Counted from the first letter of the stretch, positions 9,367 to 19,979 are shown. The stretch is 64,000 nucleotides of DNA from Strobilurus pachycystidiatus (GCA_019915135.1 JAHLMK010000023.1:1-64000); one strand, 5' to 3'. The notes: generated by a model not told the origin, from the letters alone. Translations and numbers: made by a program.

Positions 9367-10762
9367 ATGGCTCTTTCGTACGAAATCCCTGATATACCCC
9401 TTCTCCTCACTTTAGCGTCCTTCATATTCATCTTAAACGTCGCGCAAGAGATCGCCAGTATCCTCCTTGCGGCGGAGTTGATTGGGCCCATCATTGTTGG
9501 CATCGTGTATGGACCTGAAGCCGCTGCCATCATACCGTTGAGTGCGCAGGAGACATTTCTTGTCTTGGGCTACATCGGGCTCCTCCTCATCGTGTTCGAG
9601 GCGGGTCTAACTACGGACATGGTTCTGCTGTATGACAACTTGCTCTTGTCCGTAGCTGCGGCTCTGACGGGCATCGCTCTTCCCATCGGGCTCTCCATGT
9701 TACTCCTTCGTGCCGTCTTCAAACACACGGCCCTCCAAAGCTTTGCGGCAGGTGCGGCGCTGTGCTCCACATCTCTAGGGACTACTCTGTCTCTTCTCAG
9801 CCCAGAAATGCAGCGAACCAGGATAGGTATGGACTCATATCGTTTATCCATTTAAAGGTGAATACTCACCGTTACAAGGCGTTGTTATACTCAGTGCCGC
9901 ATTATTCGACGACATTGTCGGACTTGTTATCGCGTCAATTATTGAAGATATATCCTCCGTGTCGGGATCGATAGGTTGGCAGTCCATTGTCAGACCTATC
10001 CTCGTTTCATCTGCCTTCATTTTGGTAACATACGTCGTGGGGCGCTCAATTCCACCTATCACCTGGTCACGTATGCGCCAAAGATCGGCGTTGTTATTTC
10101 TTGTGGTCTTCGTTCTCGCGGGATACGTTGCTGGCGCAAAATATGCTGGGACGAGCGAACTCCTTGGCGCCTACCTAGCTGGAGCGTTCATCAGGCACGT
10201 TATTCCTCAAGGAGGTTCCTCTTCCCCAGAGAATGTCTCCAAAACCGAAGCTTCAATCGATGGCGACAAAGAACGAGCGACTGTAACGCCTATTTCGGTG
10301 TTTGTAGAGCACATTAGGCCACTTCTGTCGACTCTGCTAGCCCCACTTTTCTTTGCGTCTATCGGTGCTTCCCTGCCCATGTCCTCGCTCGGCTCCGTTC
10401 GTGGCTCACACCAAGTTGTGTGGCGAGGATTGGTCTATTCTTTTTTGATGATCATAGGCAAGATGGCCGTTGGATTGACCATCCTCGTATGGCCAGAGCA
10501 TGGTGATTCCCGGGGTCGTGGCGGCGAAAATGGTCCAGGCTCTACGACCATGCCTCTTGGGCATTCGGCTCTGTTGCTTGGGGTCGCAATGGTGCCCCGC
10601 GGAGAGATTGCGTTAATCGTCGCTCAACTAGGACGTCCCATCCTGGAGGATGACAATCCGGAAGTGTTTGCTGTCGTCACCTGGGCAATTCTGGTCAACA
10701 CAATTGGTGGCGCGTTGGGAGTCGGGATGTTACTTCGGTGGCTTAGAGCCAGGCAGGTTTAG
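9367..10762 (+). CDS. Cation/proton antiporter, CPA2-type Na+/H+ exchanger
   Basis: Integral membrane exchanger of the sodium/hydrogen exchanger superfamily (Kef/CPA2 branch). Two exons, 9367-9826 and 9879-10762, give 447 aa. About 11-12 hydrophobic helices are visible. The transport-site pair is in SAALFDDIVGLVI, and other family-like parts are GYIGLLLIVFEAGL and VPRGEIALIVAQL near the end. A hydrophilic loop rich in Ser and Lys lies around residues 270-300. The first 120 bp are duplicated in decayed form at 6968. The gene is convergent with peptide gene 2. Ion and membrane cannot be deduced. Confidence 0.9.
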
Positions 10763-11058
10763 TGGGGGAGGTCGCACTTCACACTACGACCATTGAACAC
10801 AAAGCAGATTTCCACGAAACAAATATAGAAGATACACGATGGCGAAGGTATATAACGAATAGGAACAAACTAGGGATACAATGCCGAGGCTCTATGGCCC
10901 TCGGACCAGATAACTGAGAGAATGGACGGTGTGTCGGATGAAAATGGGGTGGGAGATGGAGGGAATGGTGCCCGATTTTTGATGTGAGGCATGTGTAGTG
11001 GACCGAGCTGAAGAATTATGAGAATAATTCCACCAGTCCAAGGGAAGAGAAATACCAA

Positions 11059-11331
11059 TCACTGCTTGGCTGGAACTTCTCTCAGACAGCCCTTGGTCAT
11101 GGCACAGCCAGACGGTTCACGGACCTAGAAATGGCAGACGTCAGGAAAAAAAGTCGTAGGATCAGAAGACGTATTACTCACAGCAACTTCATCGATGACG
11201 GAGGGTGTAGGTGCAGCATTCACGACAAAGGTGAGGGTCACTAAAGGGACAGTCAGGACACAGTGCGAAGGCGACGCGCGAGAGCGTTACTCACGCGCAC
11301 TGAGGACAAGGAAGAAGGATTTGAACTGCAT
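11059..11331 (-). CDS. Small secreted peptide precursor 2 (SGC/GC family)
   Basis: Unrecognised 53-aa precursor. Exons 11331-11295, 11240-11182 and 11124-11059 (37, 59 and 66 nt). The signal peptide MQFKSFFLVLSALTLTFVVN is followed by AAPTPSVIDEVA and then the exon-3 tail VREPSGCAMTKGCLREVP. It aligns over its full length with precursor 1: identical exon-1 length, phase-1 first intron, phase-0 second intron, PTPSVIDEVA against PVPSVVDDVA, and GCLREV against GCLRDV. The two-cysteine tail could form one disulfide. No dibasic site is present before the tail. Expression and processing are unknown. Confidence 0.75.
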
Positions 11332-11422
11332 GATGGATTGGATGCGAAGGATGAGGATTGATTATGAGAGTGCGATTTGCAAATGCTGGGGTGCTGGATG
11401 CTGAAAAAAATCTCCAGTCGAT

Positions 11423-11434
11423 CCTGTATTTTAA
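11423..11434 (-). promoter_or_regulatory. Core promoter element shared with the first peptide gene
   Basis: On the minus strand this reads TTAAAATACAGG, identical to 4342-4353, and stands 91 bp before the ATG at 11331. The third peptide gene has only a related ACTTAAAGG at a similar distance (about 15223-15215, minus strand). Confidence 0.5.
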
Positions 11435-13029
11435 CCACTCTGCTATACCCCGGATAACGAGTGGTATAAAGCAGCTTCCGTTTTGGGACGAGTCTTTGTT
11501 TACAGGGAGCCGACTCGACAATGTGGTAACAGGTCCAGGGCGACGGTGGTTTCCGTAGATGAGCAACGTGGACATGGACTGATGAGACCAGGTTGTTGAA
11601 TGTGTGGGATAGCTCGAGATCGTCATGGCCTCTAGATCAGCAAAACCATGTCGGCCCCATTCCGGTTCGCAACAACGACAAGTAGATGTCCTTACGGAGC
11701 TGTGGTGAAGCAGGCACACGCTGATTATCCTCAGCCACCTAGGTACATGACACCTTAGCGCTGCTGAGTTTCATCATGAACGATATGGCCGAGAGAAAGT
11801 GCAGACCCCACATACTTACTATTTTGGGCATCACCGCCCAGAGGGTCGCATCGACGGATATTCCTTTTTCGGCCCATCGTTTCTACTTGACAGCGACGGG
11901 TCAGATAGACCTGAGCGCCCAGATTCTGATTAAGGAGATGCTTTGCGGGATCGAATTAGGTCGATAGTTTGGATGCCTGTCGGCGTCTTTTCTGCTGTGT
12001 GCGGTCATACAGTATTGAGCATGATGCAGTGGAGATTTCGAGACGGAGTCTGCGAGGTCAACCGCGTGAGACAATGAATCCAGAAATGAGGATGAGACAC
12101 CAGTGACCAGCCGAGCGCGTCGATCTCTGCGTCTAGAGTGCTTTCGGCGCTGGGAGAGAGTGCAAGATGTGCAGGCCCAGCCAATGTGAGCAAGTGAAAC
12201 GTTGTCATCGGCTTGTGGCGCTCTGAGCCATTTCTGAGCCTGTGGGTCCATAAAGAAAGCGCCGGATTGGGATAAGCCGCGTCGGAACTCTCAGGCTGGC
12301 CTAGGGACTCAGAGCGGGGAATAAGGAAAGGACCAAGTTAGAATTGTAGGTCCCGTCGTCGACAAAGACAGACCTCTATTAAGACCTGCCTTTTTTTCTG
12401 GCCCTACGCCCCAGGTACGCGGGCGATAGTGCAGTTGTGTGTCCATGGTGCACCATGTGAACCTCGCAGATCTTACGCGAATGGAGTATCTTGTAGCGTG
12501 CGACTGGGCCTTCTAAAAGCCTTTCGAGAATCTGACTTGCAAAGACCCCAGATCTCATAGAGAATCGCGTGCTAAGAGCTGACAAACTTCGAACCTAGGC
12601 TGGGCTCTCAGCATTGTTTTGTCAACGAGTGTCTCTTCAGACTTCACTTGTGGCGTTTAAGTACGCGTGATGCAAACTCATCTGCAAGATGATGGATCAG
12701 CAAATACTGCGCCATTTGAAGGGCGAATTAAACTACCCACTCTTGACGTTTGCAAGATGAATGATAATGCTCGAAAGAAAGGCATGACTGTGAGTGTCCT
12801 AGGTTGAGAAGGACATTACGTTTTTCGCGAGTGAACGACTTCCTCATGAAAGGTAGCATACTAGTGAAGACGCCATGGGAGATTACTTGGAGGCCACAAC
12901 TTACAAGCAGCTATGGACGCATCAGGTCAAGAGGCATCGTGCTTATGTCATGCGGCATGCCGACATCTTGACTTGCCGCTCCCGCTCATCCACCGATTCT
13001 ACGACCGTCGACCTCTCACTCCTGCCACT
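11435..13029. other. Gene-poor stretch, no supported gene
   Basis: 1.6 kb with only short frames. Two overlapping minus-strand frames at 11901-12251 and 12005-12208 start in plausible sequence but lack a domain or homologue I know. A polypyrimidine-rich tract precedes the DUF1748 gene. Nothing further can be supported. Confidence 0.4.
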
Positions 13030-13513
13030 ATGTTCGGCAAACTCGGTACGCGAGGAGCTCGTCGACGGCAATGGCAGCTCACTGATACCTTGCTTAGTAC
13101 ATCTCAGCATTGACGCTATAATTATTAGCGCATTCCTCGCCGGCGTGAAGCGCACCACTGGATTAACGTGTGCCATTTCGCCACTCTTCTCTTCAATGCG
13201 ACTTACGATTCACGCTGATAGGCCCGCCCTTGCAACCATTCCCAACAAGGACATACGCCGTGCGCATCGTTTCATTTATACCTGTCGCGATTGCTGACAT
13301 GATTTCGCAGAGCTACTACGGTCGTATCTCGAATTCGGTACGCACGCTTGAGCGTTCACAAAATTGACGGGAGACTCATGCGGACAATTAGGCGAATACA
13401 CATTTGATTTCGCAGTGGTCATCTTCGGGGTGCGTCGTGGCTGTCATCTTGTGCATGAATATTGTAAACTAACCGCCTTCCAGCGTTCCAGCTCCTTCGA
13501 GAGAACGCGTTGA
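13030..13513 (+). CDS. DUF1748 family small protein
   Basis: A 72-aa protein of the fungal DUF1748 family, whose function is not established to my knowledge. Six exons (13030-13045, 13098-13167, 13222-13259, 13311-13337, 13392-13429, 13484-13513) of 16 to 70 nt sum to 219 nt. The start MFGKL, the helix HLSIDAIIISAFLAGVKR and TGLTPAL are family-like. They are followed by NKDIRQLLRSYLEFGEYTFD and the C-terminal RSSSFERTR, matching the usual SSS-FER end. The phase of each junction is forced by these conserved blocks. The coding part is smaller than the sum of its introns. Confidence 0.9.
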
Positions 13514-13677
13514 ATACTGCACCACATACCTCTTGCGAAGGCACTGCCAGCCGCGCTACCCGTCGCCTCGCATACACACACGTTGCCTTGTACCATCATC
13601 CATCTCACACGTCAACACTCGTCGTCTCATTGTGTAACATTTTCGGTATTCAATAATATAAGCTTCAATACATATCA

Positions 13678-14162
13678 TCATCCGAGGAAGTTGAACACGA
13701 AGAAGTGCAGCACAATTGACCCAAGCGCAAAGTCAGCGAAGGCTCTGCAGGTAGACCTCATCAATATACATTGGCACCCAGAGCACCAGCAGACGTACCG
13801 TTCCGGTGACACCTCTTTGAATTCATTTTTGTTCTCGGGGTCGACCTGGGACCTTAGAGACGCAGTCAAAACGAACTGGCCCACAGTGCTTGCGAAGCTG
13901 TCGACACTATGAGTTGAGCCACAAATAAGTAAAAGGCATCCCCGTACCCAGCCAAGAAAGCGTTGAAGGGAAAGTTGGTGATGAGCACGCAGTAGACGAA
14001 CTGGACTACGCCAGTGAGCATGAGGAAGACGAGGAAGGCGTCGATGAAGCGCAGCCGGTCGGAGGTCTGCTCATTGTACGACGTCCACAGCGAAAGAATG
14101 GGGTTGCTCGATGTCGTGGGTGCGGGTTTCGGCACCACTTTGGGCGCGGATTTGGGCGGCAT
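13678..14162 (-). CDS. OST2: Oligosaccharyltransferase subunit OST2/DAD1
   Basis: Subunit of the ER oligosaccharyltransferase that moves the N-glycan precursor to nascent proteins. Exons 14162-13948, 13906-13799 and 13744-13678 give 129 aa, the normal size. After a Pro/Lys-rich N-terminus (MPPKSAPK) come RLRFIDAFLVFLMLTG, VYCVLITNFPFNAFLAG, TVGQFVLTASLRSQV, EFKEVSPERAFADFALGS and the C-terminal HFFVFNFLG. These are the three membrane helices and the conserved SPERAF motif of DAD1. The gene is convergent with the DUF1748 gene. Confidence 0.97.
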
Positions 14163-14835
14163 AATGGATCGCCTGTTTGAGTGTACAGAATGAAGCTGCG
14201 AAATGCGCGACGTGGAATGCGATGACCGGCCTGTTCCCACGGCGTGATCAGATTGTTTTTAGGCCACGCTACGCGTCCAGATTTCTGAGCCTGCCTGAGG
14301 CAAACAGTGATGGCATGCCTAAGAAACATAGGCCTACCAGACAGGTTAGATTCCGACGACGTTGCAGAGGTCGGTTGGACAAGACGATGCCCTGAAAACA
14401 CGCTAAGGAAGGTAACATGGATCGCACACCAAGTTTCATATGCGGGAACAATCCCTAGTCCAAGATACTATTCCAGAGTACTAGTAGCGATACATACAAT
14501 ACGACAACGTAAGGAAGACAGACATGGAGAGAAAGCTAGTTATACATGTCAACACGGATGCTCGTTTACGAACCATGGACGGTACAATGGAGATGGAGAT
14601 CATGGCGCAGTAATAAACGAGTGGTAGAGGATAGCACGCATCCTCGGAATGGGAGAGACATGTGGGACATGTTATTAGAAAAGGGTAAATTGATGCATGT
14701 GTTGGAAGAGGATGCTGCGGGAACGGTGTGGATCAGGCGGAAGTGGCGAAGTCGTTCAAGACGCTAGAATGAAATTAGGGAGATGCCATGATAATGCAAA
14801 GCGCGTAAGACTCACTGCAAGTAGTTGCAAGCCAT
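14163..14835. other. Spacer between OST2 and peptide gene 3
   Basis: Upstream region of OST2 and 3' flank of the third peptide gene. Purine-rich plus strand between 14500 and 14770. No gene, repeat or RNA recognised. Confidence 0.4.
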
Positions 14836-15132
14836 TCAGAAACATCCACCACCGTGGAGCATGGCACAACCAGAAGGTTCCCGGACCTAATCATCAAATC
14901 AGTCCTAGCGAGAAGCGAAGAAATGAATGCGCCTTACAGTGACATCTTCAAGTGCGGGGACAGGCTGGGGCTCGGGTTGAGCCACGGGGGCGGGTTGCGC
15001 TATGGGAGCAGCAATTGCGCCTTGGAGCATAACAGCCACTGGACCAAGAAAATCGATGAGATCATGCTACTCATCCTCGATGAAAGGGCACCTACGTGAA
15101 GATGCCAAAACGAGGAACAATTTGCACTGCAT
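14836..15132 (-). CDS. Small secreted peptide precursor 3 (SGC/GC family)
   Basis: Unrecognised 62-aa precursor, third member of the family. Exons 15132-15096, 15038-14938 and 14886-14836 (37, 101 and 51 nt). The signal peptide MQCKLFLVLASSLAVMLQG is followed by a longer Pro/Gln/Ala-rich pro-region (PAPVAQPEPQPVPALEDVT) than in its relatives, and the tail VREPSGCAMLHGGGCF encoded by exon 3. Seven residues of the tail (REPSGCA) plus the next Met are identical to precursor 2. The spacing between the two cysteines differs in all three (SGC-GT-GC, SGC-AMTK-GC, SGC-AMLHGG-GC). It ends directly after the second cysteine plus Phe. Confidence 0.75.
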
Positions 15133-17134
15133 ATTGGTGATCGAAAGAATGTGCTTCGGGAAGAATGGGGGGGGCGTGAGGTGAGGGGTTAGCTACAGTG
15201 GAGAGAGAAGGAATGGCCTTTAAGTACCCTCCACCATGGACGACATCAGGACGACATCATCATCCAAAAGTCCATGAAGGGCTGTCCCAAAATGGGTCAT
15301 CGCTTGTCTTCCACGCGGACGGAGGAGCGTCGAGGGTACAATGCACCTTCCTAATATGGCTGCAAAGACCAGGCGGAAACCCGAGGTATGGGCGGTGCGT
15401 CGTAAGGTCGGCATTACGACGAGTTCCGTGAGCTAGAGACCGTCGCAAATCGTGGAATCCGCAAGTCACCATGAGCAAGAGGGACCAACTGTAATGTGTT
15501 CGTTGGAGCTATGATGCTGCGCCAATTTGAGGCCAAGAACGTGCCATCAGGATAAGGCCTCGTTTTCGGGATTGAGCTTGATTTGGATGTCAATGATTGA
15601 GGCACGGATTTGGGAGGCACCGAGGGTGACCGAGGCCACCGACGGACTCTAAACGGACTTTAACGTCGGTTCACAAAGAACGACCCAATTTGGGAACAAG
15701 GACCTACACAGGCATACCTGCGGAATCCTCCACGGCGCACTGCCAGGTCGCCCAAGCGTAGAAGTCAAACTTCGTGTAACGAGAAGCCCGAGGTTGCGTC
15801 CACACTTCCCCAAGCAAAAATAAATCCTGTAAGACGCACCTCTAAACGGAACAAGCCAAAGATGGCGCGCTTGGGGACTAGGATCGTCTACCATGCCGAG
15901 ACCTTCGCGCCATTGAGAAGCAAATTTCAAAAGGGATCCTGCTAATGGATCGTCGTGGGTCCACCGCGGTAGGAGTTCGCGCTTTGACGAAGGATTTAGA
16001 AATTTTAGTTGATCAGATCTGCCGCCGAGCGCGCACTGATAGCAATTGAATCCTGCGAGTGGCGGCCCCTACGATCATTGTGTCTCGAGATGATAGTCCG
16101 AGGCCAAAGGAGGTTGCCTGGAGCCGGAGTGGTTCAATCAACTGACTCAAACCAGAGGTTGGTCAGCGGTGGGGTGCAGAGTCGACAAGGTAGTGAACAA
16201 GTTGGGAAAAGATCGAGTGCCTGCTTGACGTCTCGGAAGGTACAGGTCTCCTTGATTCCCCACACCCGTAACATAATGTTGAAAACTTCGCCTCCGTTAT
16301 CAAGAAACCGGATGATGCGCGTTGGACAAAACCTTACTGGGGGGAGGTTGTTGTCACAAATTGGGTATCCTGGAAAATGAAGACGTACATAGGTGAAGGA
16401 CTTATACGACATAGATCCACAGATGTTGGGAGTTTTGATCGGCAATGAGCTTTCGAGATAGAGGAAGGGCCACGATCTAGTCAAGCCATTCTTTGGATAA
16501 TCCAGGCCTGGGAGAGACGTGTCAGTGTACTTTCCTGACAGCTCTCAGTATTCGCCGAAGTTCTCCGAACGACGTAGAGGAATATAGAATGAACATGGGT
16601 GCGCTTTCGCTGCGAGGAGTTCGAGCAGTCCTGTGCATTTTACGTTTGCAACGAAACACCGGTATGAATGCTGTATCTTGCGTGATGTGTGTCTTCGTGC
16701 ATGTGCGAGTCGGAAGCGTGGCGGTCCCGGTAATGAGCAAGGCAACGTTGGCACATCTGGAAGAAGATACGCGAAACCGGATGAAGGAACGACGCAGGTC
16801 ATTGGAGAATATAATTGGCACAACGCGCTCCCAACAGGGAAGGGTAGCACGCGTCAGCTAGCGTCTGTGATATCGTGGAAGAAGGGTTGTGTTCAAAGGT
16901 GAAGTTTTGTGGAAGTTGTAGCCACCAATTCATTGACCTGGGTATATTGTGGCTCGGCGTGTCTCACGCCGCAAATTCATTGAACATCAGAATGACGATT
17001 GAAGAGCGAGAGATGCCATGAGCGGGGGGTCCGGTGGATATGAGCTCCTGGTGTTGAGTGGCTAAGTAGTGGGTATGGTACCGGTGGTAGTCATAAGGAA
17101 GAACACAATAACCCTGACTTTGATCACTGCCACC
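15133..17134. other. Two-kilobase gene-poor stretch
   Basis: Contains the promoter of peptide gene 3 (TATA-like ACTTAAAGG on the minus strand near 15220) and no frame that joins into a credible protein. Frames of 90-123 codons occur on both strands (16009-16380 +, 16134-16484 -, 16493-16861 +), but they overlap each other and have no domain. It could hold decayed transposon sequence; no terminal repeats were found. Confidence 0.4.
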
Positions 17135-18404
17135 ATGAAGGACTTGTCTCTCTTGGACCTCGTCGATATCTGCGACAATGCCCGGCCCACCAGGAGCTCC
17201 CACCCACCCTCCGTATTCGACAAGGAGAAGCTTGTTCCATTCTGTCTGTCCCCATCGCCAGCCAGTCCCGTAATCGGACTGCTGAGGCCCATCATTGTGG
17301 AGAAACTGTCGCTGGAAAGCAGAGACTCATGGACCATCCTGGACAGTCGTATCACCTTCCACGGCAGCGTAGATTCCCCGGAGAAACGTTCTGCGGTAAT
17401 GAAAGAGCTCTGCGAGCGATGGCGCGACGAGGAACTGTTCCCCGACGTCTGCGGTCCGAAGAAGTGGCGATCCGAGCTCTATCCGATCTGGAAGGATCCG
17501 TTTGGTGCCCACGAATACCCTCCTACCGACAATTCAGCCGACGACAGTCTCAATTATGCATTTTCCATGGAAAGATCAGCTTGTGCGCTGTTCGGTGTCA
17601 TAACATATGGCGTTCATCTGTCGGTGTACGAGCACAATGATGATGGACTAAAGATATGGGTTCCTACGCGTGCGAAGACGAAGCAGACGTAGGTCCCCTC
17701 GTTCTCGTGTTGATCTTCTCCCGCATACCTCCCTAGCTGGCCGGGATACCTTGACAACAGTGTGGCAGGCGGTATACCGAGTGGCATGACGGCTTTTGAC
17801 TCTCTCGTCAAAGAATGTATGGAGGAAGCAAGCATCGAAGAGGATGTTGCTCGTACCTATGCCCGGTCTACTGGGGCTGTCAGTTACTTCTTCAGGTCAG
17901 TTCAATGATTCTATTGGAAAGCTTCATATTGAGATAAATCTAGAACCTCTCAAGGTTGGCTGCAGCCCGAAATAGAGCAGGTTCTTCGACTACTCACTGC
18001 GTTAGTGGTACTCATGTCCAATCGCGTAGGTATGTATACGATCTGGTCATTCCTCCTAACCATCCCATCCCGGCGTCTTTCGTACCTAAACCACTAGACG
18101 GTGAAGTGGAATCCTTCGAGGTACGGATGCTCTCACGTACCAAATGCCTTCCATCATTACCCTTCCCGCAGCTTCTCGACCTACATGAAGTCCGTGCGAA
18201 GATGAAACAAGGCCTTTTCAAGCCCAACTGTGCTATCGGTTCGGAAGGCTCTTTCTACTTACTAGTACTCTTCTGATACGTCTTGCAGTTATCATCGACC
18301 TGCTCCTCCGCCTTGGCTACGTGACGCCCGAAAACGAGCCTAATTTCATGAAGTTGCTGCTCCGCATACATAACGATTTCGACTTCGAACGATGGCAATC
18401 GTGA
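17135..18404 (+). CDS. NUDIX hydrolase, thiamine pyrophosphokinase-related (DUF4743)
   Basis: Cytosolic NUDIX protein of the Tnr3/YJR142W type, thought to act on oxidised thiamine diphosphates or similar nucleotides. It starts at ATG 17135 (MKDLSLLDLVDICDNAR). The N-terminal DUF4743 half covers about 190 residues and includes WRDEELFPDVCG and VHLSVYEH. The NUDIX box is GGIPSGMTAFDSLVKECMEE followed by ASI. This keeps KE..EE for Mg binding but has Met in place of the first Glu of the general consensus; the family is known to be loose there. After the box come GWLQPEIEYVYDL and the C-terminal LLRIHNDFDFERW. The join EIE-YVYDL requires a GC-AG intron at 17977-18029 (exon ends GA, intron starts GCAGGT). 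Five introns in all. Confidence 0.88.
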
Positions 18405-18753
18405 TGATCAATGTAATTGCACCTCACATGAACGTAACATACACTCAATAGCCATCTCAAAACAGGAAAAGCGTCGCCTGCAATCACAGGCAATTAGTAT
18501 CACTGTATCAGCGGTTCCCCACTTTGGCTTATAACGTGACCCTGTTTAGCGCTCTTCGCTAATTCTACAGATAGGGGAATAGAACGTATCTTACCACACG
18601 AAGCCACACGATTTACATAAGTTTCCTGGTGGGTATAAAGCTCAAGCGTCCTCCATTCCAAGTGTCAACACGTCAAGTTCGGTATACAAGAACCCCTCAA
18701 TTGTGCAGGCTATCATTCCTCCCATCATCCCCTCCCTCTGAATCACGGTCACT
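18405..18753 (+). promoter_or_regulatory. Upstream region of the peroxygenase gene with TATA box
   Basis: TATAAAG at 18634-18640 lies 114 bp before the ATG at 18754, a usual distance for an expressed basidiomycete gene with a leader of about 80 nt. Nothing else recognised in this 349-bp spacer. Confidence 0.5.
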
Positions 18754-19794
18754 ATGAATCCCCTGCTTATCTTCCGCTTGATAGGTATTGTGTTCTGGGA
18801 TATCGGACTGGCGCTCGTCAACCTCTTCACTCCAAATCTGAAGCCAGGGCACGTTGTACCCAAAGGACATCCAGGAGCAGAGGGGAAGTGGCCAGAATAC
18901 ATTGCACCGAAGGACGGAGACAGTCGTTGCTCGTGCCCAGCTTTAAACGCTTTGGCTAATCACGGTCAGTCACCAGTTTGTCAGTGCTTTGATGACGACT
19001 TGAACACTTTGTTAACTCATAGGCGTACTACCTCGCGATGGTAAAAACATCACCTTCACGAAATTGAACGAAACTGTCCGAGCATCATACAACTTTGCGC
19101 CGTCTTTCTGCAAATTCGTGCCGCTGTTTGCTGCCAATTACCTCAACAAGAAGTACAGCTCAGGTAAGTGGAATTACCCAGGTTTGTGGGAACCTGAAAT
19201 GTAAATCGTTGACAGATACATTCGACTTGGCCGACCTTGACCTTCATAGTGAGGCGGGCATCGAGCATGATGGATCTTTGCTGCGTATGTTCTTCTCTTC
19301 CTCGATTGTACTTAGCTAAGTCCTGTTGTTTAGGACAAGATGCATACTTCAACAAGGACCAAGGAAAGCCTTACCTACCCTTCGTCAAACAATTACTCGA
19401 TTCCGCCACTGGAAAAGGTGCAGACGGTTCAACGATTCTCACGCCTTATGACTTGGCGCGATCCCTCGCGAAGAGGCGCATGGACGCCGAGAAGGAAAAT
19501 CCCGAATATACAACGTCCTTCTTTCATCGGACCTTTGGTGCTGCGAAGTGAGTCGTGTCATCCGTCGCTTCTGCGACGTGTGCTGACATGGGGTTGAACA
19601 GCGCTTCTACTATGCTTACCATCATGGGTGGCAGGGTCGAAGACCTTGAGCCATTTCTCACCGAGGAGAGGATACCGGACGGATGGGAGCCTAGAATCAG
19701 GTCGAGAGTGGGGTTCACGATGCAAGCGTTCAATGGTACTGTGCTGAAGGTCGACTCGAAGACAAAGAAAATCGTTGCAGATGCGACCAAGTAG
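18754..19794 (+). CDS. Heme-thiolate peroxidase (chloroperoxidase/unspecific peroxygenase family)
   Basis: Short-type heme-thiolate peroxygenase. Five introns. Near residue 60 the proximal heme motif reads SCPALNALANHG; the usual PCP is SCP here, but the axial Cys is kept. It continues VLPRDGKNITF. The distal site is SEAGIEHDGSL, with the EHD that binds Mg/Mn and the acid-base Glu. The C-terminal part (STMLTIMGGRVEDL, then IRSRVGFTMQAFNGTV) is family-like. The N-terminus (MNPLLIFRLIGIVFWDIGLA) is a hydrophobic segment that may be a membrane anchor or an uncleaved signal, not a clear secretion signal. Such enzymes hydroxylate or epoxidise small organic substrates with hydrogen peroxide; the substrate here is unknown. 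Confidence 0.92.
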
Positions 19795-19979
19795 TCGCAT
19801 TTTACATATGTCGTTGTATGCTCGTAATGAATTTTGGACGCTACCCCCTGTGTCTTGTCAAGTTTGGCCGACTCACGCGCCGGGGCGGGCGATAACGCGT
19901 GCATGCGACGCGTGACCTTGCGGTGGCATGACGTGACACATTCTCTTTCTTCCCGCCAACACGAACAGCAACGGACACG

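Larger units (their letters stand above)
7439..9488. repeat. Tandem duplication unit, intact copy
   Basis: Second copy of the direct repeat that starts at about 5018. It contains dipeptidase copy B, the bidirectional promoter and the start of the intact antiporter gene. Exons are highly similar between copies; introns and the spacer have diverged by substitutions and small indels, so the event is not very recent. Confidence 0.8.

Noticed and set aside
11901..12251. Minus-strand frame of 116 codons with a plausible start
   Set aside because: Overlapped by another frame of similar quality; composition and lack of domain do not support coding.
4420..15132. Idea that the small peptides are mating pheromones or ustiloxin-type repeat precursors
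   Set aside because: No CaaX end, no repeated cores and no regular KR sites; signal peptides argue for ordinary secretion.
16009..16861. Frames of 116-123 codons on both strands in the gene-poor stretch
   Set aside because: Mutually overlapping, no domains, no consistent splicing. No terminal repeats or transposase motifs found to call a transposon either.
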